Assembly: GCA_021397835.1 (NCBI GenBank)
Contig: JAJFZO010000034.1
Location: forward strand, 7,035,001 to 7,099,000
Length of the DNA: 64,000 nt
Direction: 5' to 3'
Source: Moringa oleifera
Taxonomy: Eukaryota; Streptophyta; Magnoliopsida; Brassicales; Moringaceae
The position numbers were made by a program, and so were the translations under genes. Each line of letters begins with the position of its first letter. Position 1 is the stretch's first letter. Below the pieces are notes generated by a model, which made no database searches, was not told the origin of the DNA, and worked only from the letters and a program-made list of their open reading frames with translations. This document shows, piece by piece, positions 48,030 through 60,319 of the stretch.

Positions 48030-49870
48030 AATGAAAATATGTTTCTTCTTATAATTCCTGTGATGCTAGAATAGTATTGTGTGCAGTTGTGTGTATATGA
48101 CTAAGTCATTGGTATAACAGAGTAAGTAACTAGTTTTAGGTCATGTACCTCTTTAATTTGCCTAAGCTTTGTGTTATAGTTGTCTCATGTTTACGTGGAA
48201 ATTACTTGCTATTGCTATTTTTAAAAATTTCAAGAATTGTTAGCTTTTGTACATCATTCAATAGACTGGGCCAAACAAGTAATAACAAAAAATAATCAAC
48301 CAAATTATCTAGGACAAGGCTGGCTCAAAGAGTTAGGAAGCCAAGTACAGGGACAGTGAATCTGCATTTTTTTCCCTGTAACAAAATACATCTGCATTCA
48401 TACCTGGCATGAAATGCCAAAAGTCACTAACCACAACTAGGTGGAGGACTTACCACTTGAGAATATAAGGAGATTGGAATGCCACAGTTTCAACAATTTA
48501 ATACTGAGGACCTACATATATGTGGAAAAGATCCTGGATGGCAATTGTCATTATCAAATTTTCTCATGCAGATATGAAGTAAAAAGCAAAAGGCGTTACA
48601 ACCAGACTAATCAAATCATATCTATACTTGTTTCATTAATTACTGGTTTTCCTCAATAATTTACTGGCTTCTTGTATCCCAGCAGGCATTAACTTGCATA
48701 ACTCTTATCACTTTAATTGCATAAAACAAGTACAGCAGATCAGAAACCTTAAGAAAATAGCGCCCAAAAGGAGTTGCCACTGGATACCCAGGAAACCAAT
48801 CACAACAACAAAGTTTTGAATCCATTCAATTCTCTCCCCCAAAGCAAGCACTACAACTTTAATCAAACAATTATTGTGCACCAACAATAAACTCAGACTG
48901 ATACTCCAAGTATGAGATACCAATATATGAATTAACTGTAGCTACTGGGAAATTACAACCAGATTTATTAAGCCTCTTTTTTAACGATCCTTATCCAAAA
49001 ATCCAGCATTTCTGATGTTTTTTCAGCAAAGAACTAGAAAAGACAAAAGAAATATGATAACAACTATGAAGCATACAGAGCACTGTACTCGAAGGCACGC
49101 GCATCCAGCTTCTTTCATTCACAAAAAAAAAAATATAGAAATATAATTCAAGAGGCAGCTAGGGGAGGGAGTGAGGGATAGTGACAGGGATAGGGAGGCA
49201 GAGAGAAGAAGGTGGTTAAGAATGTGATGCTAGAATGCAAAACAAACAGACAAGCAAGAAGAACATTCTGCTTGACAAATGGCTGCCATTCTCTATGCTT
49301 GCACAAATACATCTAACACTCATCTAAAAAATTAACATGTTTCTGCTTCACACCAAAATTATGGTATTAAAGGATTAAATCTTCTGAAATGTAAATGAAA
49401 GATACAAAAGAGCTGATCCAAGAAGCCAACATTGTCAGAGGCCAGTGTAGCACTCACCTAGCCATGAAGGAGAGGCAAAGCCAACATTGTCTAAAGCTGA
49501 ATTATCCAATGCTAGAACAATATTCGGCGGACAAACTTCAACCTTGCATGAATTCAAAATATCAAGTTGGGAGCTAGTAAGGAGAAAGAAAATGTAAAAA
49601 CATTTAGCAATGTAGCAACCGTAATAAACATCACTTGCTAGTGGACACCATTTAAAATCTAAATTGGCTACAATCAAGACAAATGTTTATCCTTAACTGC
49701 GAACCAATCCCAGTTCCTTTTTCTTTTAATCAGAAGGCATCAACACTTACCACTATACCATGTGTTGCGAACACATCGAAGCTGCGGCGAAGTTCTCGGA
49801 TGCAGTAATCACGAATGCAGGCGAATAGATCGAACCTTTTATCACGAATGCAGCAAGCACGCACACGAAA
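48030..49870. other. Intergenic region without a recognised gene
   Basis: Base composition is more balanced than in the AT-rich tracts but no frame matches a family known to me. A 71-codon minus-strand hydrophobic frame at 48708-48923 has no conserved pattern that I can see. A transcribed non-coding or decayed gene is possible. Confidence 0.35.
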
Positions 49871-49875
49871 ATATA

Positions 49876-50205
49876 CCATGTGTTCTCACAAGCTTCGCAG
49901 GTTCTCGGAGAGAGGGAGAGAGCACTGGAGGAACAAGAAGGAAGCCTGAATACGTGAGCATGCAAAAGATGTGAGGATGTTTTATTGCTCCTCTGCTTTA
50001 AATATGCCAAAGATGTTAACGGCTATATTTTCAATACCCTGTGTTCTCACAAGCTTCGTGGGTTCTGAGACAGAGGGAGAAAGCCAATAAGAAGGAAAGC
50101 CTGCCCTGTGTTTTCAATGCCAAATCAGAGCATGCAAAAGATGTGAGGATGTTTTCTTACTCTCGTGCTTTAAATATGCCAAAGATGTTAACAGCTATAT
50201 TTGCA
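49876..50205. repeat. Tandem duplication of a unit of about 165 bp (2 copies)
   Basis: GTGTTCTCACAAGCTTCG begins at 49880 and again at 50041. Both copies continue through AGAGGGAGA, GAGCATGCAAAAGATGTGAG and AAATATGCCAAAGATGTTAA. The second copy has small indels in the middle. A weaker, shorter relative (GAACACATCGAAGCTGCGGC) precedes them near 49770. Confidence 0.88.
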
Positions 50206-51658
50206 TTTTGACTTTTACCCATTTTTTAAAGTTTCAAATGTATGAGAAACAATTTTAATTTGTGTTGATGATGTAATTTTAAAAATATTTAAAATACAAT
50301 AAATCAAATAATGAATAAAATTAAAAATTTAAACTTCAATAAAATTTTTAAATTTTTTAATTTTTTCCAATTAAATTTTAATTATTTAAATTTTGGCAAT
50401 AAATATTAATTTATCATTAAATCAAATAAAACTTTATCAAAAATTTTAATAATAACTCAAATTAATAAATTAAAAAATAAATTTATATTTTTATAAAAAT
50501 TTAAAAAAATTTAAATATGATAATAATTAATTCTTATTTTATTTTATTTCAATAAATCAAAAACATGAAAATTAATTCTTATTCTATTCTATTTCAATAA
50601 ATCAAATATGATAATAATTATTTTATTATGATTTTTTTAGACTTAAAAAATATTTGTTTTATTCTCTGTCTACTCCATTCTAAGAATCAAATACTCGTAT
50701 AGGAGGATATGAAATATTTTAAAATTTTAGAAATTTAGCTATTTTGGTGATTATTTATCATAATATTTTGAATTTTGAATTTTTTTAAAATCTTAATTCA
50801 TAATTTTTATTTTTATTTTTATCTTTATTTTTTAAAAAATTAGACTATGTAATAATTTAATAAAATTAATAATTTTAAAATAAATATTAAAAATAATTTA
50901 AATTTAATATAAATTTAAATTTAAATCTCTTTGTCATTTTTTAATTTATATATTTTTAATTTGAATTTGAATTACTTTAACTTTTACTAAAGCATTCAAA
51001 AATTTAATATACTTAAATTAAAAATTTTATACCATAAATTTTGAATTAAAATTTTAAATAAGTGTAAAGAAATATTGAGGTTGTTATTATAAAAAAATTA
51101 AGATATCTCAATGGTAAAACTTGTTTTAGTTAACACTCTCAATGTTTTGAAAATTTTGCAAGAAAAATATAGGTTGTGAATCACAAATTGTTTAAATTTG
51201 AGGAATGGACATAAAATGAGGTGTAAAATTTATTTGAATCATTTTTGAGGTATTTTAACAATAAAAATACTATTAATTTTTTACAATTATTTGAATCAAG
51301 ATCCAAATTGAATTAAATTGAAAATTTAGGTGCACTACTAAAAAAGTTAAAATGATAAATTTTAAATTAAAATCCAAAAAAATTCAATTTTTTATTTTTT
51401 TAAATTTTATTTATTCATTTGTTTATTGTTAATTTAAATTATAAAAATATTTTTAAATTTTATATTAAAAAGGTGAACATAAATGTAAATGAGTCAAATA
51501 TCTTTTTTCTAAAGAATCATTTTTATTTTAAATCACTTTTTTTATAAAAATATGTCATGAGTTTCTTAATTAAATTATAGATTACTCTTATCTACTATAT
51601 GTATAATTATTTTAAAATATATACTTAAAATATGTGTTTAAATTTAAAAGCTCAAACA

Positions 51659-51684
51659 TAATATATATATATATATATATATAT
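51659..51684. repeat. (TA)n microsatellite
   Basis: About 13 TA units. Confidence 0.9.
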
Positions 51685-52389
51685 AATAAGTGAGTTAATT
51701 ACCAGCAACTCCATCAAAAGATAGGGTAAGCTAATAAAATAAAAGATTAATTCTTAGATTTTTAAAAAGACAATTTATACAGTAAAATTTCTTTATTATG
51801 AGTATTTTAAGTTAATATTGAAATCTTAGTATCATTAGCCATCAAATCACTTTAGTAATAAAAAACAAATAGTTCAAATTACATATAAATGGACAACCCA
51901 TGTTATAAAAGTCTAAATCACTCCTTGTTTGTAAAATATCATCTTCTCTAAACCACCCATAATTTATTTTAAGTATTTAATATATTCTTGAACTGGCTAT
52001 TCTCAAAGTATATGTGGTACTAATGTGGATATTTAAGGATTTGTTTGCATATTATTATTATATTTTTTTAAAATATAAAATATTTTATGTTGTCAAATTT
52101 TTAAATAGATTAATATTGATAATAATTTTTAATTATAAAATTTTAAATTTTATATTTTGTCATATTTATCTACAAATTTTATTTTCAAATTATACAAATG
52201 ATTTTGGATAAATTGATTCATTTTTTATAATTATTTTAAATAGTTTAATTTTTTCAAAATAGTAAATATTATTCAATTTTTTTAAAAATACCTTTTTTTC
52301 TAATTTTTACCCTCATTTTCAAAATCTATCAAATTAATGAAAAATAATCAAATTTAACATTGTTAAAAAATTCAAAAATTAAAGATATT

Positions 52390-53220
52390 TAATTAAAGAT
52401 CTTCAGATTAAAAATTTTGACTTCAGATTTTTCTAATGAATGTGGAAAAACATTCAAGCTATCATCATAAAAAGAATTTAAAATTTTGTGAGTATTGAAA
52501 ATATTTTTAATAATTTTTACTATCAAAATTTTAAATAATTCGTAATAACTAGTGTGAGTAAAAACTTATTTAAATTAAGAGATTGGCTCAAAATAGTGTA
52601 AATTTATTTGAGTCATTGTTTAGTCAATAATAAAAAAATGCTTAAATTTTTCAAAATGAGTCAATACCTAATTTGACCATTTTTTATCAATTAGGATCTA
52701 TTTGAAAATATTAAAATTCAAGATAAAATTTAAGAGATAGAGCATTATTAGAAATTTTAAATGACATTTAAAAATACTATAGATAAATATATAAAATAAA
52801 TTATATTATATTTATATAATTACCTTAGATATAAAAATACTCTCTCTTAATCTTTACCATGAAAGCATTTTCAAACATATATTGTTTAATGAGAAAGAGT
52901 CAAATTAAACCTTATTTCAAATCACTGTGTAAAAAGTATAACTATATTTTCATTATTAAAATGTCTAAACAATGATCCCAAATAAAATTTACATTTTATT
53001 TTGAGTCGATTCTCTTAATTTTGAATAATTTTTGACTCACGAGTTATTTAATATGAGTTTTTTAAAAGTTTAACAGTAAAATTTTATAAACATATATTTT
53101 TAATACCTAAAACTCTCAAAAAAAATTGTGATGGTAGTTTGAATATTTTTTCACATTCACAAAAAATTTCAAAACAAAATTCATGTTACAAGATCCTCAA
53201 TTTGAATATTTTTAAATTTT
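52390..53220. repeat. Inverted repeat of the AT-rich foldback family
   Basis: The left arm (52390-52700) has AAACATTCAAGCTATCATCA, ATTTAAATTAAGAGATTGG and TTTATTTGAGTCATTGTTTA. The right arm (52930-53220) reads, on the other strand, AATATTCAAACTACCATCAC, ATTCAAAATTAAGAGAATC and TTTATTTGGGATCATTGTTT. A spacer of about 230 bases separates them. A single related arm lies at about 51000-51260. Confidence 0.68.
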
Positions 53221-56200
53221 AATTTTAAAAAATTAATTTTTATTATTTTTTATTAAATCAGAGATTGATTTTACTTTTGAAGTTCATGATAAAGATTGAG
53301 ATTAGATGACATTTACTTAATATATTAAATTAAAAATATCAATTACCCGATAATTATATTTTTATGTACTTCCCAAAAAAAAAAAAAGAAATGTAATGTA
53401 GTTTCACATTAAAATATATGTTAAAAAAAAAAAACTAGATCATCCTTGTTACTTTCCTAAATTAAAACAAGAATTTTCATATAAAATAGTTAATACATAT
53501 TTTGTGACATATAGGGGGAGTTAATGTAGACGGTACATATATCCATCAATAACAATTAACCACACATTGGGTATACAGACTTTCTTTTGTGAGTTTTATA
53601 TCGTAAAAATGAATCCTTATTGAATCAAATATATTGTGAATTATTTACTTGAAGCTTTTGAGGAGCAAAAAGATATTTTTTCTATTATTAAATATATTTT
53701 AGATATAATTAATATGTAAAAATTATAAATTCTAAAAAAGTGTTAGTCAATAAACTTATGGTTCAAATTTAAACATTTGAAATGCTTCTCAAATTTTTGT
53801 ACTGTCAGCCAAAATTTCAATATATAATAAAATGTGTACCCAATGAAGGAGTATTCGGTGCAATTTAATTATTATAATAATTTTTGTAAAATTTTTTAAA
53901 ATTGTTAATAAAATATTCAAAATCTCCCATAAAGGAGTATTCGATGCAATTTAAAGAGTTGTCACGAAAAACATTTTTGTAATAATTTTAAAATTATAAT
54001 AAAAAATATTAATATAAATAATTTTATTATTTTTATTATAAATTATTTTTAATTAATTTATATATTATAATTTCTAAAAAATTATTATAAAGATATTATA
54101 ATAATTTAAAAATCATTATTAAAAATTAGATTTATTTTTTAAGTTAATAATTACAAATCAAAAAATATATTTATTAATAAAATATTTATAAATTTAATTA
54201 AATTAATATAAATATTTAAAAACATATAAAAATTATGTTAAATAATATATCATCATATTTATTGTCAACTTGACAAATATTTACATATAAAGTTCAAATC
54301 ATTACTCAAATCAAAATTAATTTAATCTGTCACTATCACTTGTTGTCACCGTCTCATTTGTTAGTATCTATAAAAAATAATATCAATTTAATTTAATTTT
54401 AATATAATTAATTTTAAATCTTTATAGTTAATAAAATAACAATAAAATCAATTAGTATTTAAAATAATTTACAAAATTAAAAATTAATGACTTCAAAACT
54501 TTAAAATGGAATAAAATAACTATGAAATCAATTAATATTTAAAATTTTGATATTCATGTAATAATAAAATTAACTAAAAATAGTATATCTATCCATGAAA
54601 CATAATTTTAACTTATAATATTATCAAAATCGTCATGTAACAAATTAGCAAAAACCTCATTTTTTTATTTAAAAAAATTTAAAAATTACAAGATCTCTAA
54701 TTGTCACCAAGTATTAGTGTTTAAGACAATTCCAATCCTTTCTTCTCTCAATATTTTTTTTCAAAAATATAAAAAGCAAAACCTATGAAAAAAATTTCTA
54801 AGTAATAATCACTTTACATAACAATAGTGGAGATTTAAATCCACCAATTGTAAAGTATTTTTCACAATGCAATTCTGAGAAGTACTGTGCAATTGATTAC
54901 TTTAGCAAAAGAATCTTAAATCACAAGCAACCCAGTACCTAGTGCTTAGTTTTCTCGTGATGGCTCAAGTCTTCTTGGGGCCTAAGTCAAATGGCAAGTA
55001 TTTCTTGTTCTTGTATCTCTCTTTCAATGCAACCCTCTACTTATGTGAAATCACAGTTAAGACTTGTGTAATTAACAACTTTACCACTTTGCTGTAACAA
55101 TAAAAAAACCCAATTTAATTCTGTAACATATACACAAATCTTAAGAAAGAGATATTAAACATAAGACACCTATCTGGTATAACAGTTTCATAATTTATAA
55201 ATAACTTTAAAATTATAAACCCATATTAAAAATTTTTAAAAAACATAAGTTCAAATAATTGACGCTTAGTAGAGAAAAAAGTTAAGAAGTCAGTAACCAA
55301 CCAAAACTTAAAAAGATAAAAAAATCTTTATAAGTCACCTTAAAGCCAAACAACCACTGTTTGGATGAAAAGAAAAAAAAAAAAAAAAGAAAAACATCGG
55401 TGGTTGCTTTATGAAAGATGACAACAAATTAAGAGAAAAGTACCATTTTTTATGGAAGAAGAAAAACCATCAAAATTGTTCATCCCCAAGGAAACAAATT
55501 TCAAAAATAGAAAAAATAAAAAAGTAACCAATAATTACAATGTAATGTAATAATAAGTTATAAGAAGAATTAAGAAAATTCAACCTAAAGCTAAACAACT
55601 ACTGTTATAATTTTTTTTTATATATATGTATATATATATAGCATTGTCGAATTATAACAATATTAAAGTAATAACACTTAAAGTAAGACGATAGGCAACC
55701 TTACCTTAACTTCTTAGGATTGTCAATTTTAACATGCAACTACTAGCATAGGGTTAGCCTAAAAGATGTTGGCGGACAACTTAATAGAGTCAAAAGAGAA
55801 GATGACAACACAAAAAAGTCAATTGAGTTTTATTTTTCTTTTAAGATTTTTAAATATTCAATGTGGAATATGATTTTTTTCATCATTTAAATATTTTACG
55901 ATCCTTTAAAAATTGCAAATCTCATAATGAAAATGTTTATAATTTTTTAATAACAAATTTAAATATTTAGAGAAAGATAAACTTGAAATATACGTTTTAA
56001 AATCCTAAAACAATTTGCAAATCTAATAACTCTCCATGAAATTCATCCAAAGCAATTAATAAAATTATAATAGAAATTTTTCTTAGCCAATCCTAGTTAT
56101 AGGTTTTTCATTTACTCAAGAGTATTAAATGCACATAAATTGTAATAACTATAAGAGAAAGAATAATATGAGTTGTGAGAAGTACCCATATGGTGCCCTA

Positions 56201-58369
56201 TGATTACAGCTCAATGAATGGGTTTTCTCAACACTTTCCATTTTAACATCTCCCATCCTAGCTCATGTTTTTGTTCACCATTTCTACACATTCGTATAAT
56301 GACATTATTACTTATGGCATTTTTTTAAGCACATCATCTGTAAACCTTATGCCTATTAGATAACACAAACACACCTAAAAAACAAAAGAAAGATCGAGCC
56401 TAAAAATTAACATTATAGATATGTATATAATGTGAAAAAGAAAATACCCCTTGAAGACTTGAAGTCTTGAATCCTTAATGAGCCAACCTGGAACCAAGAA
56501 AAGAAAATTCAATCTCCTTCATAAAATGCATACTACTCTTAACACAAACCTGACATACAACATTTTGCTGTAATCACTAAATTGAAACAAAACACAAATA
56601 CAATAAGATGTTCATACCGGTAAATATTGCAAACACAATCCAACCATTTTTTGAGTCAACCCATTTTCTTCATTTCAAGAGTGCATTAACACCCATCTTG
56701 TAAGCCTTGGCATTATGTATATATTGCATTATCACTATTATCACATTCTTACCTACTTTTTAGAGTTAATGTCATTCTTCATGCATTAACCACTTATAAC
56801 TAAATCAATGAGAAATTATCATTCGACTAACCTTTTTTTTACTTAATTAAAACAATTATTTAAAAGCACATAACACAGACGCACACAAAGGAATAAACAA
56901 ACACAATGAAAGACAATGTCAAACTCTTCCTACAACATCACTAGATGAACTTGGTTTTAATTTGATTGAAATTATATTCATATTGGATTGAAATTAGTTT
57001 GATTTTTATTTTTGAAAGTAATAATTCGTAGAACTTTGTTATTGCTATGAAATATAATTACAATAAAGATGTAATTGAAATAATAGGATAGTCAATTCCG
57101 CGTAGTAAAACATTAATTTTTAATATATTATTTTAATAAAATTTTAAAAATTTAAATTTTATCAAAATTTAATAAATTATCATTAAAGTAATGTATAGAT
57201 AATATTAATAAATAAATATATCTTATCAAATTGAAATATAATTTTTTGCGCAAATTAAATTTTCATTAAACAATATATCATTCTTGTAGGAAAAGATTTA
57301 ATTAAAATTATAAAACATTGCATTTATAACTGGTTAAAACAATATATCATTTTATAAAAGATTGCCATGGTGGTTTCCCTGGCAATTGGCTTTACCAATT
57401 AAAAAAAAAAAGTTTTAAAAAACTCATACATTTATGGCGGTAAATTTTTCGTGAGAAATTTTTTAATATTAAAAAATTATAAATTAATATTTTCATAAGG
57501 TTTCTCATGGCATTTCTTATAGAATATTTTTTTAAAAAATATTTATAAAAAATTTTCATTGAAATTTTCATGGGAATGATAATTTCTCAATATTTATTAT
57601 ATGCTGTTTTATTTTTGTGAGAATTTTCATTAAGAATTTTAATGTTTTTCTTCTATGATATTCTCAGGGAAGGTAATTTCGTTGGAAATGTGCAAGGAGA
57701 TTCCAATGGTATTTTGTTCCCTAAGAATCTTAACCAAATTTGAAAAGTTGCTTAGAAAAACTAAATTTTAATTTATGATTATCAAATTTTTCTTAGAAAA
57801 GAAACGTAAGAAAAAAACAATTAATTTTCTTACAGAAATTTTCATAAGAAAATTGTTTACCAGAAAATAATTATTTAAATAGCATAATTGATTTTTAAAT
57901 ATAAAATATTTCCGAAGAAAAAATTTCGTACCAATTACACTATTAATTTTCTTATGAAAGCGTCCTAAGAATTTCAGAAATAATTTTATAAATGTTTTCT
58001 AAATAAAATTTTAAATTTTATTTTTTAATTTTTAATAAAAATAAATGTAAATTAATAACATAAATCATTTCGTACTATACTTACCATGAAGTTTTCTTGA
58101 AAACATTTTTTTAACAGTAAATTCCATTGGAATTTTTCCAATGGCAAAAGAATTTACCAATACTTATTTTATCTGTGATGAAAGTTTTTTTTTTTGTTGG
58201 AATTTTTCTTTGAAATTTTTTATATAATTATTATATTAATATAACATAATAAATAAATAAATAAATTTATAATTATTAATTTTATTTAATTATTATAATA
58301 TCTTTTTAAAAACACAAAAGATCTGACCAAGAAAAAAACTTTAACATATATTATTTAAAAATTCAATTA

Positions 58370-58865
58370 ATGGAGATTTGAAATTATGAGTGATAAATAT
58401 GGGTGCACCAATGTTTGTAAAAATTAATATTATCATGTTTTTCTTACTTTGTTTATTTAAAACTTTAAACTATTATAATTTTTTAAAATACTATTTTTGA
58501 AAATTTTATGATACTTTTTATTTAAGATATTTTGGTAATTTCACAGTTTTTGTATTTTTTTTTTGTGTGATGATAGTCCAATCGAACCATGATACGATGG
58601 TGATGATGATCAAATAAAGATTATAAGAATAATTTTACCTACCGGACAAGATTTGTCTAACTTATGTTTTGTTTGTCACAAGTTGCATCAAAGTAGTCAT
58701 TTATCTCAGGATATACTTTGTGTTTAGTGATTGTATTTGTGGCATGGAGATTTTGAAAATTTGAAATTAAAAGTAATTTAATTTTAGATAAATATAATAT
58801 AATTTTAAATTATATTTTTAAAATATTGATAAAATAATTATATATATACATTGATTTAATTTATA
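58370..58865 (+). repeat. Copy of a dispersed repeat, inverted relative to 42620-43140
   Basis: Contains AAATTATGAGTGATAAATAT, GGTGCACCAATGTTTGTAAA, a GTGTGATGATAG...GGTGATGATGATCAAATA core and an AT-rich tail. It matches the reverse complement of 42620-43140 over most of its length. No coding content. Confidence 0.65.
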
Positions 58866-59519
58866 TTATTTCTTTTATAAAAACTATTCGAATTAGAGAT
58901 GTTATAAGTCAAATTTAGACTCAAAATATTTCACATATGTAAATAAATATTCAAATTAGAATCACAATACACTTAATATGTTTTTTGAGTACTATATATA
59001 TAAAAATTATATATTATAAAAATTAAAAAATTATAAAAATAATTAAAAAATAATTTAAAATTAAAAGATAAATTTAAAATAAAGCGTAACATTTATTTGA
59101 TTCATTTTTTAAAGATGTAATTATTTTTAAAGAAAGAGTTATTCATCACATCTTCATTTTTTAAGGAAAAAAAAAAGATTAAAGAAGCCTTATTCAATCT
59201 TAAATAAAGTGTTACAATGGGGATGGCTTGTTATCACTCAAAAATTTTCTTTTTCTTTTTTGCCAATCAAGATTTCTTGAAGAAAAAACTCATTCTGTTA
59301 CTTCACCTCTCACATTCCTCCGCATTTTGGTTAAATTTTCACATCGTGAAAGGTAATTTACATAGCTGAGAAGTGGTCTTTGATAATGAGGTTGAACCGA
59401 CAGCCGAAAACTATTCTTAAATTAATTTATGAATTTATTTTTTTATAATTGATTGTTTATGTTCTATTCATGTCGGATTCATAGGTCCATAACTGGAGCA
59501 ACCAAACTAGCAAACACTT

Positions 59520-59780
59520 GTGCCGGAGCTCACTAACGCTAACACCGACTTCCCGACCGATGGAACCGTCACCATGACGGACGCGGGAGTGGCCGAGATA
59601 GGTAAGGACTTATTGTGCCCAATTTGCATGCAGATCATAAAGGACACTTTTCTTACCGTATGTGGTCGTAGCTTCTGCTACATGTGCATTATTACTCACC
59701 TCCGCCACAAGTGCGATTGCACCTGTTGTGGCCATTACCTCACCAACAATCAGTTGTTTTCTAATTTCTTGCTCGATAAG
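59520..59780 (+). pseudogene. COP1-like RING exon fragment
   Basis: The frame reads GKDLLCPICMQIIKDTFLT, VCGRSFCYMCIITHLRHK, then CTCCGHYLTNNQLF and NFLLDK, directly followed by a GT donor (59781). This is the first-exon RING region of the plant E3 ligase COP1, which targets light-signalling factors, and the intron position after LLDK agrees. The zinc-ligand His of CGHSFC is Arg here (CGT at 59667-59669). No ATG begins the frame at the left edge (GTG at 59520). None of the later COP1 parts (coiled coil, WD40 repeats) follow. It is a truncated, probably non-functional copy, or part of a captured gene segment. Confidence 0.85.
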
Positions 59781-60319
59781 GTTTGTTTGATTTTGTTTTG
59801 GGCTCCTTCAATTATCATTTTTTTTTCATTTGTTTGAATTCAATTTATGACTATACGTGTGCCCACCTATGGTTCTATTTGATTATAGATGGCTGTAGCT
59901 TATTCTGGCAACAACAAGATGGACTTATAGAATAACAAATATTGGTAGCCTTTTTGTGTGCCTCTATAATTCTGCTGCGGTGGATAAGTCATGTTTGATT
60001 GGATAAGGTTGAAGAAATGATAGTTTTGTTATTTGCGTTGGAAAATTAATGTAGGCCTGACTCTTAAGTTTTGAAAACAGCAGATAAGTAAAGATGTATG
60101 AATTATTATACCTGCTTGTATCAATTTCATTGGTTTGTATATGTTTACTGTTGACATCAATGATGTCTCAAATGTGGAGATCTCTGTACGCATACATTTT
60201 GAAAATCAAGTTTAAATGGTGCTCATCAGAAGTTGAATTGTAGTTAGAGGCAACATTACTGGCCCCACTTTTTTCCCATTTGCTGGCTTTTTGTCCCCTA
60301 AATCTATGATGGGAACGGA

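Larger units (their letters stand above)
50206..59270. other. Gene-poor AT-rich block, 9 kb
   Basis: No supported gene in either strand. Contents are repeat arms (50.9-53.3 kb), a (TA)n at 51659-51684, and a pair of GGAGTATTCGRTGCAATTTA blocks about 90 bases apart near 53850 and 53938. Also present are less AT-rich patches at 54840-55100 and 56160-56950 with no coding signal, and repetitive TTCTTATGAAAATT-type sequence at 57350-58200. Confidence 0.5.

Noticed and set aside
48708..48923. Hydrophobic 71-codon minus-strand frame
   Set aside because: No family motif, no in-phase splice partner; probably chance.
57350..58200. Possible CACTA or hAT element from TTCTTATGAAAATT-type repeats
   Set aside because: No terminal repeats or target duplication could be found, so no element is called.
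59520..59840. Working RING protein gene starting at 59520
   Set aside because: The frame starts with GTG, lacks a zinc ligand, runs into the intron after LLDK, and no further COP1 exons follow.
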